Shown here: piece by piece, positions 1 to 8,638 of the stretch | Layout of the letters: each line of letters starts with the position of its first letter | How positions within the stretch are numbered: the stretch's first letter is position 1 | Source: Iocasia fonsfrigidae | GTDB lineage: Bacteria > Bacillota > Halanaerobiia > Halanaerobiales > DTU029 | Length of the DNA stretch: 64,000 nucleotides | Direction: 5' to 3' | Assembly: GCF_017751145.1 (NCBI RefSeq) | Contig: NZ_CP046640.1 | Span: 1,716,137 to 1,780,136 of the forward strand | Made by a program: the position numbers and the translations under genes | The notes under the pieces: model-generated | The model's input: only the letters and a program-made list of their open reading frames with translations | Databases searched by the model: none | Told to the model about the DNA's origin: nothing

Positions 1-1
1 T

Positions 2-661
2 CTTGAGACTGGTAAAGTGAAGTACCAGTTACAATTAACAGCAGAAGAAGACTGGTCTACAAGCTGGCAATCTTTTTTTAAGTCGCTTTATCTGGGTGAT
101 AGGTTTTTAATATGTCCTGGTTGGGAAGATTGTGATGATAAAGAACGTATTATTATTAAAATAGACCCGGGTATGGCTTTTGGAGTAGGTAGTCATGAAA
201 CTACAGAATTATCTATACAACTCCTGGAAAAGTATATAGGTAATAAGACAGTTAAAATGCTCGATATTGGTACGGGGACAGGGATATTATCTATTGTTGC
301 TGCCTATCTTGGTGTTAATAATATTTTAGGGATAGATATTGATAAAGCAGCAGTTAAGGCTGCTAGAGAGAATATTGTAATAAATAATGTTAGTGACAGT
401 GTTACGGTAATCCAGGGGGATCTTACTGAGAGCTTAAGTGTTAAATTTCCATTGATTATCGCTAATTTATTACCAGATATTATAGAAAGACTCTTAAAAA
501 CAGTCGTTTCTTTAATGGAAAAAGATGGTCTTTTAATATTATCAGGAATTATTAGTAATAAAGAAGATAAAATTATAAATTTAGCCCGTGGAGAGGGATT
601 AACAGTGATTGAGCAATGTTCCTTAGGGGAATGGGTTAGCCTGGTATTAAGGAAGGATTGA
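2..661 (+). CDS. prmA: Ribosomal protein L11 methyltransferase (5' partial)
   Basis: Methylates ribosomal protein L11 with S-adenosylmethionine in the cytoplasm. The frame is open to the left edge, so the N-terminal part lies outside the window; about 220 of the family's usual ~310 residues are visible. What remains holds the family signature DPGMAFGVGSH before the Rossmann fold, the SAM-binding loop DIGTGTGILS and the ANLLPDII motif. The GTG at 17 is therefore read as an internal codon, not the start. It is followed after 4 nt by rsmE. In Firmicutes prmA usually follows dnaJ, which would be expected just upstream; that is inference. Confidence 0.95.
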   Translation, partial: LETGKVKYQLQLTAEEDWSTSWQSFFKSLYLGDRFLICPGWEDCDDKERIIIKIDPGMAFGVGSHETTELSIQLLEKYIGNKTVKMLDIGTGTGILSIVAAYLGVNNILGIDIDKAAVKAARENIVINNVSDSVTVIQGDLTESLSVKFPLIIANLLPDIIERLLKTVVSLMEKDGLLILSGIISNKEDKIINLARGEGLTVIEQCSLGEWVSLVLRKD

Positions 662-665
662 TATT

Positions 666-1415
666 ATGCACAGATTTTTTGTAGATAAGGATGATATTGA
701 TGGTAGTGTGGTTAGAATCACAGGAAGTGATTTTAACCACCTTTCTCATTCACTAAGATTAGCCCCAGAGGATAAGATAATTGTCTCTAATGGGGACGGC
801 TGGGATTATCTTGTTGAACTACAAAATTTTAGTGATCAATCTGTTAAAGGCAGGATTATAAATAAGGAAAAAAACCGTTCTGAACCTTTATTAGATATAA
901 CAATAGCCCAGGCTATTCCTAAAAAGACTAATATGGATTATATTATTCAAAAATGTACTGAACTTGGGGTGAAAAATTTTATACCCCTGGATACTACTAG
1001 AACTATTGTTAAGTTAAAAGGGAGAAAAGAAGAAAAGAGAGTAAATAGGTGGCAGAAAATAGCCAGAGAAGCTGCTAAACAAGCCGGCAGGGGTATGATA
1101 CCAACTGTTGCCAGGGTACATAAATTAAGGGATTTAGTAAAATATAAAGATAAATATAATTTAATTATCATACCATGGGAAGAAGAGAAGTCTTGCTCAC
1201 TTATTAACCTAAAGGACAAAATAAGGGCAGTAGATAAGAGGGTACTAATAATTATTGGTCCTGAAGGGGGGTTTTCTGCTGAAGAAGTAGCAAGTATTAC
1301 TAAGATAGGTGGAATATCAATTACTTTGGGACCTAGAATTTTACGGACTGAAACGGCTGGTTTAGTTACTGCTACTGTAGTACTATATGAGACAAATGAT
1401 TTAGGGGGAAATTAA
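666..1415 (+). CDS. rsmE: 16S rRNA (uracil-1498-N3)-methyltransferase
   Basis: SPOUT-class enzyme that methylates U1498 of 16S rRNA. At 249 residues it has the normal family length. The C-terminal half carries the knot motifs GPEGGFSAEE (about residues 198-207) and LGPRILRTETA (about 221-231), which form the SAM site; the N-terminal ~70 residues are the PUA-like RNA-binding domain. It sits 4 nt after prmA and 1 nt before mtaB, so the three are surely one operon. Identification rests on motifs and on the conserved prmA-rsmE-mtaB order. Confidence 0.96.
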   Translation: MHRFFVDKDDIDGSVVRITGSDFNHLSHSLRLAPEDKIIVSNGDGWDYLVELQNFSDQSVKGRIINKEKNRSEPLLDITIAQAIPKKTNMDYIIQKCTELGVKNFIPLDTTRTIVKLKGRKEEKRVNRWQKIAREAAKQAGRGMIPTVARVHKLRDLVKYKDKYNLIIIPWEEEKSCSLINLKDKIRAVDKRVLIIIGPEGGFSAEEVASITKIGGISITLGPRILRTETAGLVTATVVLYETNDLGGN

Positions 1416-1416
1416 T

Positions 1417-2727
1417 ATGGCAACAGTAGCCTTCCATACACTGGGGTGTAAAGTTAACCACTATGAATCTGAAGCTATGATGGATCTCTTTAAAGATAAG
1501 GGCTATCAACTTGTTGATTTTAATGATAGGGCTGATATATATGTTGTAAATACATGTACTGTTACTAATGAAGCAGCCCGTAAATCGAGGCAGCTTGCCA
1601 GGAGGGCTAAGAGAAATAACCCGGTAGCAACTGTAGTAATGGTTGGTTGTTATACCCAGGTTTCACCGGATGAGGTTAGTAATATTGAGGAAATAGATTT
1701 AGTAATTGGGACTTCTAAGAGGCTTGATATTGTTAGAATGGTTGAGGAAGTGAGGTCTAACAGTAATTTCACTGCGGAAATAGTTGATTGGCAGGAACTC
1801 AAAGAATTTGAAGAACTAAGGGTTAATACCCTGACAGAAACCACAAGAGCCTATGTTAAGGTAGAAGAGGGGTGTAATCAGTTCTGTACTTATTGTATCA
1901 TACCTTATGCCCGGGGGCCGGTTCGGAGTAGGGAGATAGATTCTGTCCTTGAGGAGGTAGAAGAACTTGTTAATGGTGGTGTTAAAGAAATAATATTAAC
2001 AGGTACCCATCTAGGGGCATATGGTTATGACTGGGGGGGGAATGATAGTTTAGTAAAATTATTAAAACGTTTATCTGCTGTTGATGATTTAGCCCATATC
2101 AGGTTGAGTTCTATAGAGGTGACAGAAATAAACGATAATTTATTAGCCCTGATTGCCAGAGAAGATAAACTCTGTTCCCATTTACACCTTCCTTTACAGA
2201 GCGGAAGTGATTATATACTTAAAGCTATGAAAAGACCTTATTCAAAACGAGAATTTAATGTGGTTGTAGATAAGGTCAGGAATAAAATAGAAGATATTGC
2301 TATAACTACTGATCTTATTGTAGGCTTTCCAGGTGAAGCAGAAAAGTATTTTAAAGAGAGTTATGATTTTGTTAAAGAAATTGCTTTTAGTAGGCTTCAT
2401 GTTTTCCCATTTTCAGCCCGGCATGGTACCCCAGCTGCCAAAATGAAAGGCCAGTTAGCTGGGGATATAAAGAAATACTATAGTAAGATGATGCGTCAGT
2501 TAAATAAGGAATTAATGCAACAGTATCAACAGGAGTTTATTGGTGATATAAGAAGCCTTATTATTGAGGAAAAGAGGGATTACCAAACAGGTAAACTTAC
2601 AGGTATGACTGATAATTATCTTAGGGTATTATGTGATGGTGATAATGAAATGATGGGAAAACTGGTAGATGTAAAGTTAATTAATAGTTTTAATCATGAG
2701 AATCTTATTGGTAAAATTGTAATATAA
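1417..2727 (+). CDS. mtaB: tRNA t6A37 methylthiotransferase MtaB
   Basis: Radical-SAM enzyme that converts t6A to ms2t6A at position 37 of ANN-decoding tRNAs. The N-terminal UPF0004 domain shows its three cluster cysteines (Cys11, Cys47, Cys78). The radical-SAM cluster motif CNQFCTYC is at residues 153-160, and the last ~60 residues fit a TRAM domain. Total length of 436 is typical. LGCKVNHYES near the start separates MtaB from MiaB and RimO, which it resembles. The gene closes the prmA-rsmE-mtaB operon; a sigma-H-like promoter for the next gene begins about 24 nt after its stop. Confidence 0.95.
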   Translation: MATVAFHTLGCKVNHYESEAMMDLFKDKGYQLVDFNDRADIYVVNTCTVTNEAARKSRQLARRAKRNNPVATVVMVGCYTQVSPDEVSNIEEIDLVIGTSKRLDIVRMVEEVRSNSNFTAEIVDWQELKEFEELRVNTLTETTRAYVKVEEGCNQFCTYCIIPYARGPVRSREIDSVLEEVEELVNGGVKEIILTGTHLGAYGYDWGGNDSLVKLLKRLSAVDDLAHIRLSSIEVTEINDNLLALIAREDKLCSHLHLPLQSGSDYILKAMKRPYSKREFNVVVDKVRNKIEDIAITTDLIVGFPGEAEKYFKESYDFVKEIAFSRLHVFPFSARHGTPAAKMKGQLAGDIKKYYSKMMRQLNKELMQQYQQEFIGDIRSLIIEEKRDYQTGKLTGMTDNYLRVLCDGDNEMMGKLVDVKLINSFNHENLIGKIVI

Positions 2728-2751
2728 TAGAAAACTGTATCAAAGAAAAGC

Positions 2752-2776
2752 AGGAATTCTTTTTTCTATAGCGAAA
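2752..2776 (+). promoter_or_regulatory. Candidate sigma-H promoter upstream of the HIT gene
   Basis: AGGAATT, 11 nt, AGCGAAA. This matches the sigma-H consensus (RNAGGAWWW, 11-12 nt, RNNGAAT) except for the last base of the -10 box. It shares the extended GCAGGA -35 box with sites near 20480, 26764, 26816 and 40240. The distance of about 28 nt to the start codon is suitable. Confidence 0.5.
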
Positions 2777-2803
2777 TATAAATTAAAGGATGGTGATTAA
2801 TAA

Positions 2804-3148
2804 ATGAGTGATTGTATTTTTTGCAAGATTGCAAGTGGTGAGATGGATACTAAATTACTTTATGAAGATGAGCGGGTGGTTGTTTTTAGTGATATTGATC
2901 CACAGGCACCAGTACATTTGCTTATTATACCTAAAAAACATATATCAACTTTATTGGATATTTCAGCAGAAGATCAGGATTTAATTGGATACATATATAT
3001 GATTGCTGCCAAATTAGCGCGTGAAAATGGTATTGCTGAAGATGGGTTTAGAGTGGTATCTAATTGCAATGAAGATGGTGGTCAATCAGTTTATCATATT
3101 CATTTTCATTTACTGGGTGGACGCAGTATGCAGTGGCCTCCAGGTTAA
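2804..3148 (+). CDS. HIT-family nucleotide phosphoramidase/hydrolase (HinT-like)
   Basis: Small cytoplasmic purine-nucleotide hydrolase of the HIT superfamily. It starts with CIFCKIASGE, typical of the zinc-cysteine HinT branch, and has the catalytic histidine triad HIHFHLLGG with histidines at residues 98, 100 and 102. Length of 114 is the family norm. The start follows a GGATGGTGATTAATAA leader. In Bacillus and Clostridia this gene commonly neighbours rpsU and yqeY; here yqeY follows directly and rpsU is absent. The exact substrate cannot be told from sequence. Confidence 0.93.
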   Translation: MSDCIFCKIASGEMDTKLLYEDERVVVFSDIDPQAPVHLLIIPKKHISTLLDISAEDQDLIGYIYMIAAKLARENGIAEDGFRVVSNCNEDGGQSVYHIHFHLLGGRSMQWPPG

Positions 3149-3171
3149 TATAATCAATATATGGAGGTTTA

Positions 3172-3195
3172 ATGATAATATTTTCAGGGAGGTGA
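3172..3195 (+). CDS. Seven-codon leader ORF ahead of yqeY
   Basis: A GGAGG (3163-3167) lies 4 nt before an ATG that opens the frame MIIFSGR and stops at TGA. The GGGAGGTGA that ends this tiny frame is also the ribosome-binding site of yqeY. Translation of the leader could therefore couple to, or compete with, yqeY initiation. It sits where rpsU is found in related gene orders, so it may instead be the leftover start region of a lost gene. That either peptide is made is inference. Confidence 0.3.
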   Translation: MIIFSGR

Positions 3196-3200
3196 AAAAG

Positions 3201-3647
3201 ATAACCTCTTTAAGAGAAAAATTACTTGATGATATGAAAACTGCTATGAAGTCAAAAGACAAGGAACGTTTATCTGTGATAAGGATGGCTCGGGCTGCTA
3301 TAAAAAATGTAGAGATTGATAAAAGAAAAGACCTTGATGATAATGAGGTAGTGGAAGTTATTGCCCGCGAAGTAAAACAAAGAAGGGATTCAATTAGAGA
3401 GTATGAAAAGGCAGGAAAAGATGATATTGTTACGGGTTTACAAAGGGAAATAAAGGTTCTGGAAAAATACCTGCCTGAACAGCTAACAGAAGAAGAGATT
3501 GCAAAATTAGTAGATGATGTAGTTAAAGAGATTGGTGGAGATGATATGTCAGATATGGGAAAGATTATGGGGGCAATTATGCCGAGGGTAAAAGGCCGTG
3601 CTGATGGTAGAATTGTCAATAAAATTGTACAGAGGAAATTGAGTTAA
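3201..3647 (+). CDS. yqeY: YqeY (GatB/YqeY-domain) protein
   Basis: Member of the GatB/YqeY family, related to the tRNA-binding tail domain of the amidotransferase subunit GatB; its exact role is not established. The protein is about 148 residues from TSLREKLLDDMKTAMK to the end, the usual YqeY length, with the family stretch GADGRIVNKIV-like (GRADGRIVNKIVQRKL) at the C terminus. No ATG, GTG or TTG is well placed. A near-perfect ribosome site GGGAGGTGA ends 5 nt before ATA at 3201, which aligns with the family N terminus. The GTG at 3192 overlaps that site and would be too close. The start is thus uncertain; ATA is my choice. Confidence 0.85.
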   Translation: MTSLREKLLDDMKTAMKSKDKERLSVIRMARAAIKNVEIDKRKDLDDNEVVEVIAREVKQRRDSIREYEKAGKDDIVTGLQREIKVLEKYLPEQLTEEEIAKLVDDVVKEIGGDDMSDMGKIMGAIMPRVKGRADGRIVNKIVQRKLS

Positions 3648-3653
3648 GGGTGA

Positions 3654-3680
3654 GGCCAGGATTTCCTGGCCCTTGTTTTT
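3654..3680 (+). terminator. Rho-independent terminator after yqeY
   Basis: Perfect stem GGCCAGGA/TCCTGGCC with a two-base centre, followed by CTTGTTTTT. It closes the hit-yqeY unit just before repeat copy 1. Confidence 0.85.
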
Positions 3681-3847
3681 ATAACTTTAAAGACCGACAA
3701 ATATATTTACTTCCCTTGTCGTGTGCTGCGGTGTCCTACCTTCGCTTACTGTCTAGAAATTCTCCTTCGGCGTCCTGCCTACGGATAATTTCTAGAGTCG
3801 TCCAGTAAATATATTTGTCTGTATTATGATAACAAGTTTAGTGTAAG
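3681..3847 (+). repeat. Dispersed structured repeat, copy 1
   Basis: First of four copies. Perfect 16-bp inverted arms lie at 3696-3711 and 3804-3819 (GACAAATATATTTACT and its complement), 92 nt apart. An internal hairpin with arms TCTAGAAATT lies at 3752-3796. The inner part is GC-richer than its surroundings and contains GGYGTCCT-type direct repeats. Similarity to other copies runs from ATAACTTTAAAG on the left to TAGTGTAAG on the right. This accounts for half of the 337-nt gap between yqeY and nfeD. In the remaining 3848-3984 I see only a short ATGACGTAGTCAT palindrome near 3893 and the nfeD ribosome site. Confidence 0.9.
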
Positions 3848-3984
3848 AAGGATTCCTATAGTAAAAATTAATAATTATTCTCGATCAATTTAAGATGACG
3901 TAGTCATTTTATTCTCGTATTTTTTTAGGATTTAGCAAAATAATACTAATAGTTTATCTGCTGCAGAAAGGTGGTGATAAATGG

Positions 3985-5289
3985 ATGAGAGGGGTCAAAT
4001 ATGTTTTGGGTTTGATGGTATTATTTATTGTTTTGTCGGTTTTATCTGTCCAGGCTGTTGATAGGACAGAAATTGTCTATAAGATACCTATTACGGGTGA
4101 GATAGATAGGGGTTTAGTATATTTGGTAAAAAAGGGTATTAGTGAGGCGGAGGCAGAGGGTGCTGACCTGCTTATTTTTGAGATTGATACTTTTGGTGGG
4201 TATGTTGATTCAGCTATAGAGATAAAAGACCTTATCTATAATTCCAGGATCAAAACCCTTACTTTTGTTAAGGGTAGGGCCTGGTCTGCAGGGGCTTTGA
4301 TTACCCTGGCAGGTGATATAGTTGCAATGGTACCTGGTAGTAGTATCGGGGCTGCTGAGACAAGACCTAAGGAAGAGAAATATATTTCTGCCCTGAGGAA
4401 GGAATTTAAAGCAACAGCTGAAAGTAGGGGGAGATACCCAGAAATAGCAGCTGCTATGGTTGACTCTGATCTTGAGATTGAAGGATTAATTGCTGCTGGT
4501 AAATTACTTACATTAACTGCTGATGAAGCAGTAACACATAATATGGCAGAATATAAGGTGGGCAACCTTACAGAGTTATATGATATAATGGATTTTTCAC
4601 CAGCCCGGATTCTTTCTGTGCAGGTTAGTTCAGCTGAGAAATTGGCCCGTTTTATTATAAATCCCAATATTAGTACTGTGTTATTAACTATTGGTTTGAT
4701 AGCATTAATTGCCGAAACCTTCATAATGGGGTGGGGGATAGCAGGGACAGCTGGTCTTCTCTCCCTGGGGCTGGTATTTAGTAGTTATATCTATTTAGGT
4801 GTTGCTGGTTGGGGAGTAGTTGTTTTGCTGGTAGTTGGTTTAGTATTGTTAGCTCTGGAGGTATTTGTTGTCCCCGGATTTGGTATTACAGGAATAAGTG
4901 GAATTCTTGCTATTTTAGCGAGTTTTTATTTCCTCTTTCCTACGCCGACCACGGCTTTATTTGCGGTAGCAACAGTTCTTATACTATCAATTGCAGCTGC
5001 TATAGTTATTTTAAAGCTGTTTGGCGGCAGCCAGTTCTGGCAGAGGATTTCTCTTGGTGAAAGTCAGACTAAAGATTTAGGTTATATTGCTCAGTATGAT
5101 AAAAAAGAATATCTGGGTAAGACAGCCTATACATTGACACCTTTAAGACCAGCTGGTCTTATAGAGATCGATGCTAAAAGACTTGATGTTGTAAGTGATG
5201 GTGGTTTTATTGATAAGGATGTTAAGGTTAAGATAATAAAAATTACTGGTAACCGTGTTGTAGTTAAACAAATTAAGGAGGATGAGTAA
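3985..5289 (+). CDS. NfeD-family membrane-bound ClpP-class serine protease
   Basis: Membrane protease of the long NfeD type that works next to flotillin-like proteins. Residues 1-25 form a signal sequence. A ClpP/SppA-like domain follows (about 28-225), with [10 protein letters not shown] and the presumed nucleophile Ser101 in GRAWSAGAL, and a lysine-rich PKEEKY region near 130 that could supply the dyad lysine. About five membrane segments span roughly 230-350, and a C-terminal OB-fold (about 360-434) ends the protein. Length of 434 fits the full-length form. Its stop codon overlaps the start region of floA, the conserved partner. Confidence 0.93.
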   Translation: MRGVKYVLGLMVLFIVLSVLSVQAVDRTEIVYKIPITGEIDRGLVYLVKKGISEAEAEGADLLIFEIDTFGGYVDSAIEIKDLIYNSRIKTLTFVKGRAWSAGALITLAGDIVAMVPGSSIGAAETRPKEEKYISALRKEFKATAESRGRYPEIAAAMVDSDLEIEGLIAAGKLLTLTADEAVTHNMAEYKVGNLTELYDIMDFSPARILSVQVSSAEKLARFIINPNISTVLLTIGLIALIAETFIMGWGIAGTAGLLSLGLVFSSYIYLGVAGWGVVVLLVVGLVLLALEVFVVPGFGITGISGILAILASFYFLFPTPTTALFAVATVLILSIAAAIVILKLFGGSQFWQRISLGESQTKDLGYIAQYDKKEYLGKTAYTLTPLRPAGLIEIDAKRLDVVSDGGFIDKDVKVKIIKITGNRVVVKQIKEDE

Positions 5290-5290
5290 T

Positions 5291-6298
5291 TTGACTGAAG
5301 TGTTGGCGATACTACTTATAGTTCTTGGTATAATCTTTTTGTCGGTTTTCTTTTATTTTATCCCTCTGGGATTATGGGTTTCTGCTGTAGCAGCTGGTGT
5401 ACGGATTGGTTTTTTTAACCTAATTGGAATGAGGTTAAGGAGGGTTGTACCTTCATTAATAGTAGGGCCTATGATTAAATCACATAAAGCAGGATTAAAA
5501 CTAGGGAGTGATAAACTGGAAGCACACTATCTGGCCGGTGGTAATGTAGACCGTGTAGTAGATGCTTTAATAGCGGCTCAGCGTGCTGAAATAGATTTGA
5601 GTTTTGAAAGGGCAGCTGCTATTGACTTAGCTGGTAGGGATGTACTGGAGGCTGTACAGATGAGTGTAAATCCTAAAGTAATTAAAACACCGGTTGTAAC
5701 AGCTGTGGCTATGGACGGGATTCAGGTTATGGCTACTGCCCGTGTAACAGTCAGGGCCAATATTGAACGGCTTGTTGGTGGTGCTGGTGAGGAAACAGTG
5801 CTGGCCAGGGTTGGTGAAGGTATTGTCACTACTGTTGGTTCTGCTGTTACCCATAAAAAGGTACTGGAGAATCCGGATTCTATTTCAAAAACTGTCCTGG
5901 GGAAGGGTCTTGATTCAGGTACTGCTTTTGAAATTCTATCTATTGATATTGCAGATGTTGATGTTGGCAAAAATATTGGTGCTCAACTGCAGACTGATCA
6001 GGCTGAAGCCGATAAAGAGATTGCCCAAGCCAAGGCTGAAGAACGAAGGGCCATGGCTGTTGCTCAGGAACAGGAAATGAAAGCTAAAGTACAGGAAATG
6101 CGGGCTAAGGTTGTTGAGGCTGAAGCAGATGTACCAAGGGCTATGGCAGAAGCGATGCGTTCTGGTAATATGGGTGTTATGGACTACCTTAATCTACAAA
6201 ATATTAAGGCTGATACCGGTATGAGAGATAATATCTCCAAATTAGGAGGTAATTCCAGTAATAGCTCTGAAAAAAAGATAGATGATGAGGATAAATAA
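5291..6298 (+). CDS. floA: Flotillin-like protein FloA
   Basis: Scaffold protein of functional membrane microdomains. An N-terminal hydrophobic hairpin (about residues 3-45) anchors it; a SPFH/band-7-type domain follows, then a coiled segment rich in Ala, Glu and Lys ([16 protein letters not shown]) around 235-300. Total about 335 residues is the FloA norm. Two starts are possible: ATG at 5282, which touches the AAGGAGG ribosome site, and TTG at 5291, which stands 9 nt after it. Spacing favours TTG. The pairing with the upstream NfeD protease is conserved in Firmicutes. Confidence 0.95.
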   Translation: MTEVLAILLIVLGIIFLSVFFYFIPLGLWVSAVAAGVRIGFFNLIGMRLRRVVPSLIVGPMIKSHKAGLKLGSDKLEAHYLAGGNVDRVVDALIAAQRAEIDLSFERAAAIDLAGRDVLEAVQMSVNPKVIKTPVVTAVAMDGIQVMATARVTVRANIERLVGGAGEETVLARVGEGIVTTVGSAVTHKKVLENPDSISKTVLGKGLDSGTAFEILSIDIADVDVGKNIGAQLQTDQAEADKEIAQAKAEERRAMAVAQEQEMKAKVQEMRAKVVEAEADVPRAMAEAMRSGNMGVMDYLNLQNIKADTGMRDNISKLGGNSSNSSEKKIDDEDK

Positions 6299-6311
6299 GG
6301 GGTTGATCTAG

Positions 6312-6794
6312 ATGGATGATATCTTAGGTGCTGTTATCTGGATAATTATTATGGTAGTGGGTTTCTACCTTAAGGGGAATAAGAATAAATCGGAAAATAA
6401 GCATAATACTAAAGAAAAAATTGGGAATAAATTGAATGATTTCTTTAAAGGAACTGTTGATGAAGAGGATGATTATCTACCAGCTTATATGGAATCTAAA
6501 GGGAGCACTATGCTTGACTCCAAAGTTGCTGAGGATGGTATAGATGAGAAACCAGTAGGTATTAGTGAAAATAGTAGTAAGAAAAAAAATACTAAGGTTG
6601 CTATTAAGGACTTTACCCAAGCTAAAAAGGAAGATAAGCCTCAGGGGTATAAGACTGCCAAAAAGGAAGATTGTAATTATGATTTGCAGATTAATAGAGA
6701 AAGGGATATTATACAGGGGATAATATTTAAAGAAATATTAGATAGTCCTCGGGCTTTAAAACCCTATCGCCCAATTTATTATCGTAGAAAATAA
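6312..6794 (+). CDS. Small membrane-anchored protein of unknown function
   Basis: 160 residues. One hydrophobic segment (about 4-20) is followed by a long, charged, Lys/Asp/Glu-rich and probably disordered stretch. The end is a short conserved-looking motif, IIQGIIFKEIL then PRALKPYRP. A similar C-terminal QGxIxxEIL...PRA pattern is familiar from small unnamed Firmicutes proteins near flotillin genes, but I cannot assign a function. It starts 13 nt after floA and is closed by a terminator, so it belongs to the nfeD-floA unit and may act with them at the membrane. Confidence 0.75.
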   Translation: MDDILGAVIWIIIMVVGFYLKGNKNKSENKHNTKEKIGNKLNDFFKGTVDEEDDYLPAYMESKGSTMLDSKVAEDGIDEKPVGISENSSKKKNTKVAIKDFTQAKKEDKPQGYKTAKKEDCNYDLQINRERDIIQGIIFKEILDSPRALKPYRPIYYRRK

Positions 6795-6800
6795 CTACAA

Positions 6801-6836
6801 AAACCCCATTAACCATTGTAAGTTAATGGGGTTTTC
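6801..6836 (+). terminator. Terminator after the nfeD-floA operon
   Basis: Stem CCCCATTAAC/GTTAATGGGG (6804-6813 with 6822-6831) followed by TTTT. The stem is perfect over 10 bp. Confidence 0.88.
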
Positions 6837-6888
6837 CCTGTTTAAACTAATCAATTTTGTTAATAATAATAGGCAGGGGGTTATAGTA

Positions 6889-7521
6889 GTGTTTACTCAT
6901 ATTATTAAAACAATATTTATTTATTTTGCAATGCTTGGTATAATTAGAATGATGGGTAAAAGAGAAATAGGTCAATTGTCTCCTTTTGATCTAGTAGTTG
7001 CTATTATGATTGCTGAATTGGCTATTTTTCCAATTGAAAATGAAGAATTAGGTATTATTGAAGGCCTTGTACCGATTGTAATTCTGGCATTTTTGGAGAT
7101 ACTGTTGTCTATTCTTTCTTTAAAGAGCACTTTTATAAGGGGATTAATAAATGGAAGGCCTGAAATATTAATAAAAAATGGTAAGATATTGTATAAGGCA
7201 TTAAAAGGGACTAAATATAATGTTAATGACCTTTTACAACAGTTGAGAACAAAAGACATCTTTGATATTGATGAAGTTAAAGTAGCTTTGCTGGAAACAT
7301 CAGGTGATATTACAGTACTTAAACAGGGGGCTAAATCCCTTAGGATGCCTGTTATAATAGATGGTAAGATATCTTATAATAAAGAACTTGTTAATATTAA
7401 TAAAGAGTGGTTGCAGAAAAAACTGCAGGATATAGGAGTAGATAAATCTCAAATCTTACTGGCTACTATTGATGAAAATAAAGAATTAAAGATATATCAA
7501 AGGAATGGTGATGATCAATAA
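6889..7521 (+). CDS. YetF-like (DUF421) membrane protein
   Basis: Predicted inner-membrane protein with three N-terminal membrane segments (about residues 5-85) and a cytoplasmic C-terminal domain. The signature MGKREIGQLSPFDLVV is the DUF421/YetF hallmark, and the RTKDIFDIDEVK region is typical of the soluble domain. The GTG at 6889 is preferred because GGGGG ends 8 nt before it; the frame is open further upstream, but that part runs back into the terminator of the previous operon. Family members include the spore germination-linked YetF-type proteins of Bacillus, but the biochemical role is unknown. The next gene overlaps its end by 11 nt. Confidence 0.9.
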   Translation: MFTHIIKTIFIYFAMLGIIRMMGKREIGQLSPFDLVVAIMIAELAIFPIENEELGIIEGLVPIVILAFLEILLSILSLKSTFIRGLINGRPEILIKNGKILYKALKGTKYNVNDLLQQLRTKDIFDIDEVKVALLETSGDITVLKQGAKSLRMPVIIDGKISYNKELVNINKEWLQKKLQDIGVDKSQILLATIDENKELKIYQRNGDDQ

Positions 7522-8266
7522 AATGGGGTTTTATAATCAATTTGCTAGTTATTATAATGATGTTTTTCCTTTATCAGTAGAAAAATTAAATTTTTTAAGT
7601 AATAAGTTTACTGATACTGATGATGGAAATAAAATTCTAGACATTGGTACTGCAACCGGGAGTTATGCAATTGCCTTAGCAGAAGAGGGTTATCAGGTTT
7701 CTGCCGTGGATCTTAATCATGAAATGATAAAATTAGCCCGCTTGCGCGTAGTTAATAGTAATTTAGCAGTGAATTTTAAAGTTGCTGACATGTTAAAACT
7801 TGATAAACTATATAGTGAAAATTATTTTAATGGTATTTATTGTATCGGAAATGTGCTTGTTCATCTTGATACAAAGAAAGATATTAAAAAAGCCCTTGGA
7901 ATTATGGCAAAATTATTAAAACCAAAAGGTGTTGTTATTATTCAGATTATTAATTATCAACGAATCTTAAAAAATAATGTTACACAGTTACCAGTGATAA
8001 TCAACGAAGACAAGGGGATTACTTTTAGCAGGAGATATTTACTGGAAGACAGTAAAGACAAGATTAGATTTATAACAAATCTGAGTATAGATAAAGGAGT
8101 AAAAAATAGTTATCAAAATACTATAAAGCTGTTACCATTACTGCCTGATGAATTATTGGATATTTTGGGTGAAATAGGTTTTCAGGATGTAAAACTATAT
8201 GCTAGTTTTTCAGGGGAAGGTTTTAATGAACAGGCAGTACCATGTATTGCTGTAGGACGATTGTAA
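7511..8266 (+). CDS. Class I SAM-dependent methyltransferase
   Basis: Soluble methyltransferase of about 251 residues. Motif I is DIGTATGSYAIAL, the ribose-binding acidic residue follows in VSAVDLNHEMI, and NYFNGIYCIGNVLVHL is the motif IV region. This is the general small-molecule methyltransferase fold, and I cannot name the substrate. Several starts are possible (ATG 7505, GTG 7508, ATG 7511); the AAGGA at 7499 fits 7511 best. It overlaps the upstream YetF-like gene, so the two are likely co-transcribed. Confidence 0.85.
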   Translation: MINKMGFYNQFASYYNDVFPLSVEKLNFLSNKFTDTDDGNKILDIGTATGSYAIALAEEGYQVSAVDLNHEMIKLARLRVVNSNLAVNFKVADMLKLDKLYSENYFNGIYCIGNVLVHLDTKKDIKKALGIMAKLLKPKGVVIIQIINYQRILKNNVTQLPVIINEDKGITFSRRYLLEDSKDKIRFITNLSIDKGVKNSYQNTIKLLPLLPDELLDILGEIGFQDVKLYASFSGEGFNEQAVPCIAVGRL

Positions 8267-8288
8267 GATTTTTAATATGTGTTATAAT
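8261..8288 (+). promoter_or_regulatory. Candidate sigma-A promoter for yqfC-yqfD
   Basis: TTGTAA, 16 nt, TATAAT. The -35 box overlaps the end of the preceding methyltransferase gene. It lies about 70 nt before the yqfC start. Confidence 0.4.
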
Positions 8289-8301
8289 ATAAATTAACCT
8301 A

Positions 8302-8330
8302 GCATTATTCTCCTTTTTTATGCATAAATT
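8302..8330 (+). promoter_or_regulatory. Possible sporulation sigma-E promoter before yqfC
   Basis: GCATTATT, 13 nt, CATAAATT. This is a partial match to the sigma-E pattern (KMATATT, 14-15 nt, CATACAMT). YqfC and YqfD belong to the sigma-E regulon in Bacillus, which makes the position attractive, but the match is imperfect. Confidence 0.3.
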
Positions 8331-8356
8331 TTTAATGCAGGGGAAGGGGGATAATA

Positions 8357-8638
8357 ATGGATAAAATAAAAAAGCAATTTTTAGATATCTTTGATCTATC
8401 GCCTGAAATTGTTCTTGATTTACCATTAATAATGCTGGTAGGTCAGCAGAAATTATATATAGAAAATCATAAGGGAATAAAAAATTTTGATAATGATAAA
8501 ATTAAAATCAGTATCAATAAGGGTTATCTTATTTTTTCAGGAAAAGAATTAGTTGTTGAGGAGATCAGGGAAGACTGCCTCTTTATTTCGGGAAATATTG
8601 TAATGATTCAATATGAAAAAAGGGGAGGGGCTGTCTAG
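8357..8638 (+). CDS. yqfC: Sporulation protein YqfC
   Basis: Small protein of 93 residues found in spore formers and their close relatives, of unknown biochemical activity. The pattern LDLPLIMLVGQQKLYIENHKG, split by a short beta-rich segment, then INKGYLIFSGKELVVEEI is characteristic of the family. A GGGGAAGGGGG ribosome site precedes the ATG. The stop overlaps the GTG of yqfD by one base, and the yqfC-yqfD-phoH order is conserved. It is one of the markers of endospore-forming ancestry in this window. Confidence 0.9.
   Translation: MDKIKKQFLDIFDLSPEIVLDLPLIMLVGQQKLYIENHKGIKNFDNDKIKISINKGYLIFSGKELVVEEIREDCLFISGNIVMIQYEKRGGAV

Noticed and set aside
3021-3200. Upstream extension of YqeY
   Set aside because: Overlaps the HIT gene in another frame and encodes residues unlike the family; the ribosome site at 3187 points to a later start.
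3885-3910. ATGACGTAGTCAT palindrome before nfeD
   Set aside because: Short, with only a weak T-run after it; too little to call a terminator or operator.
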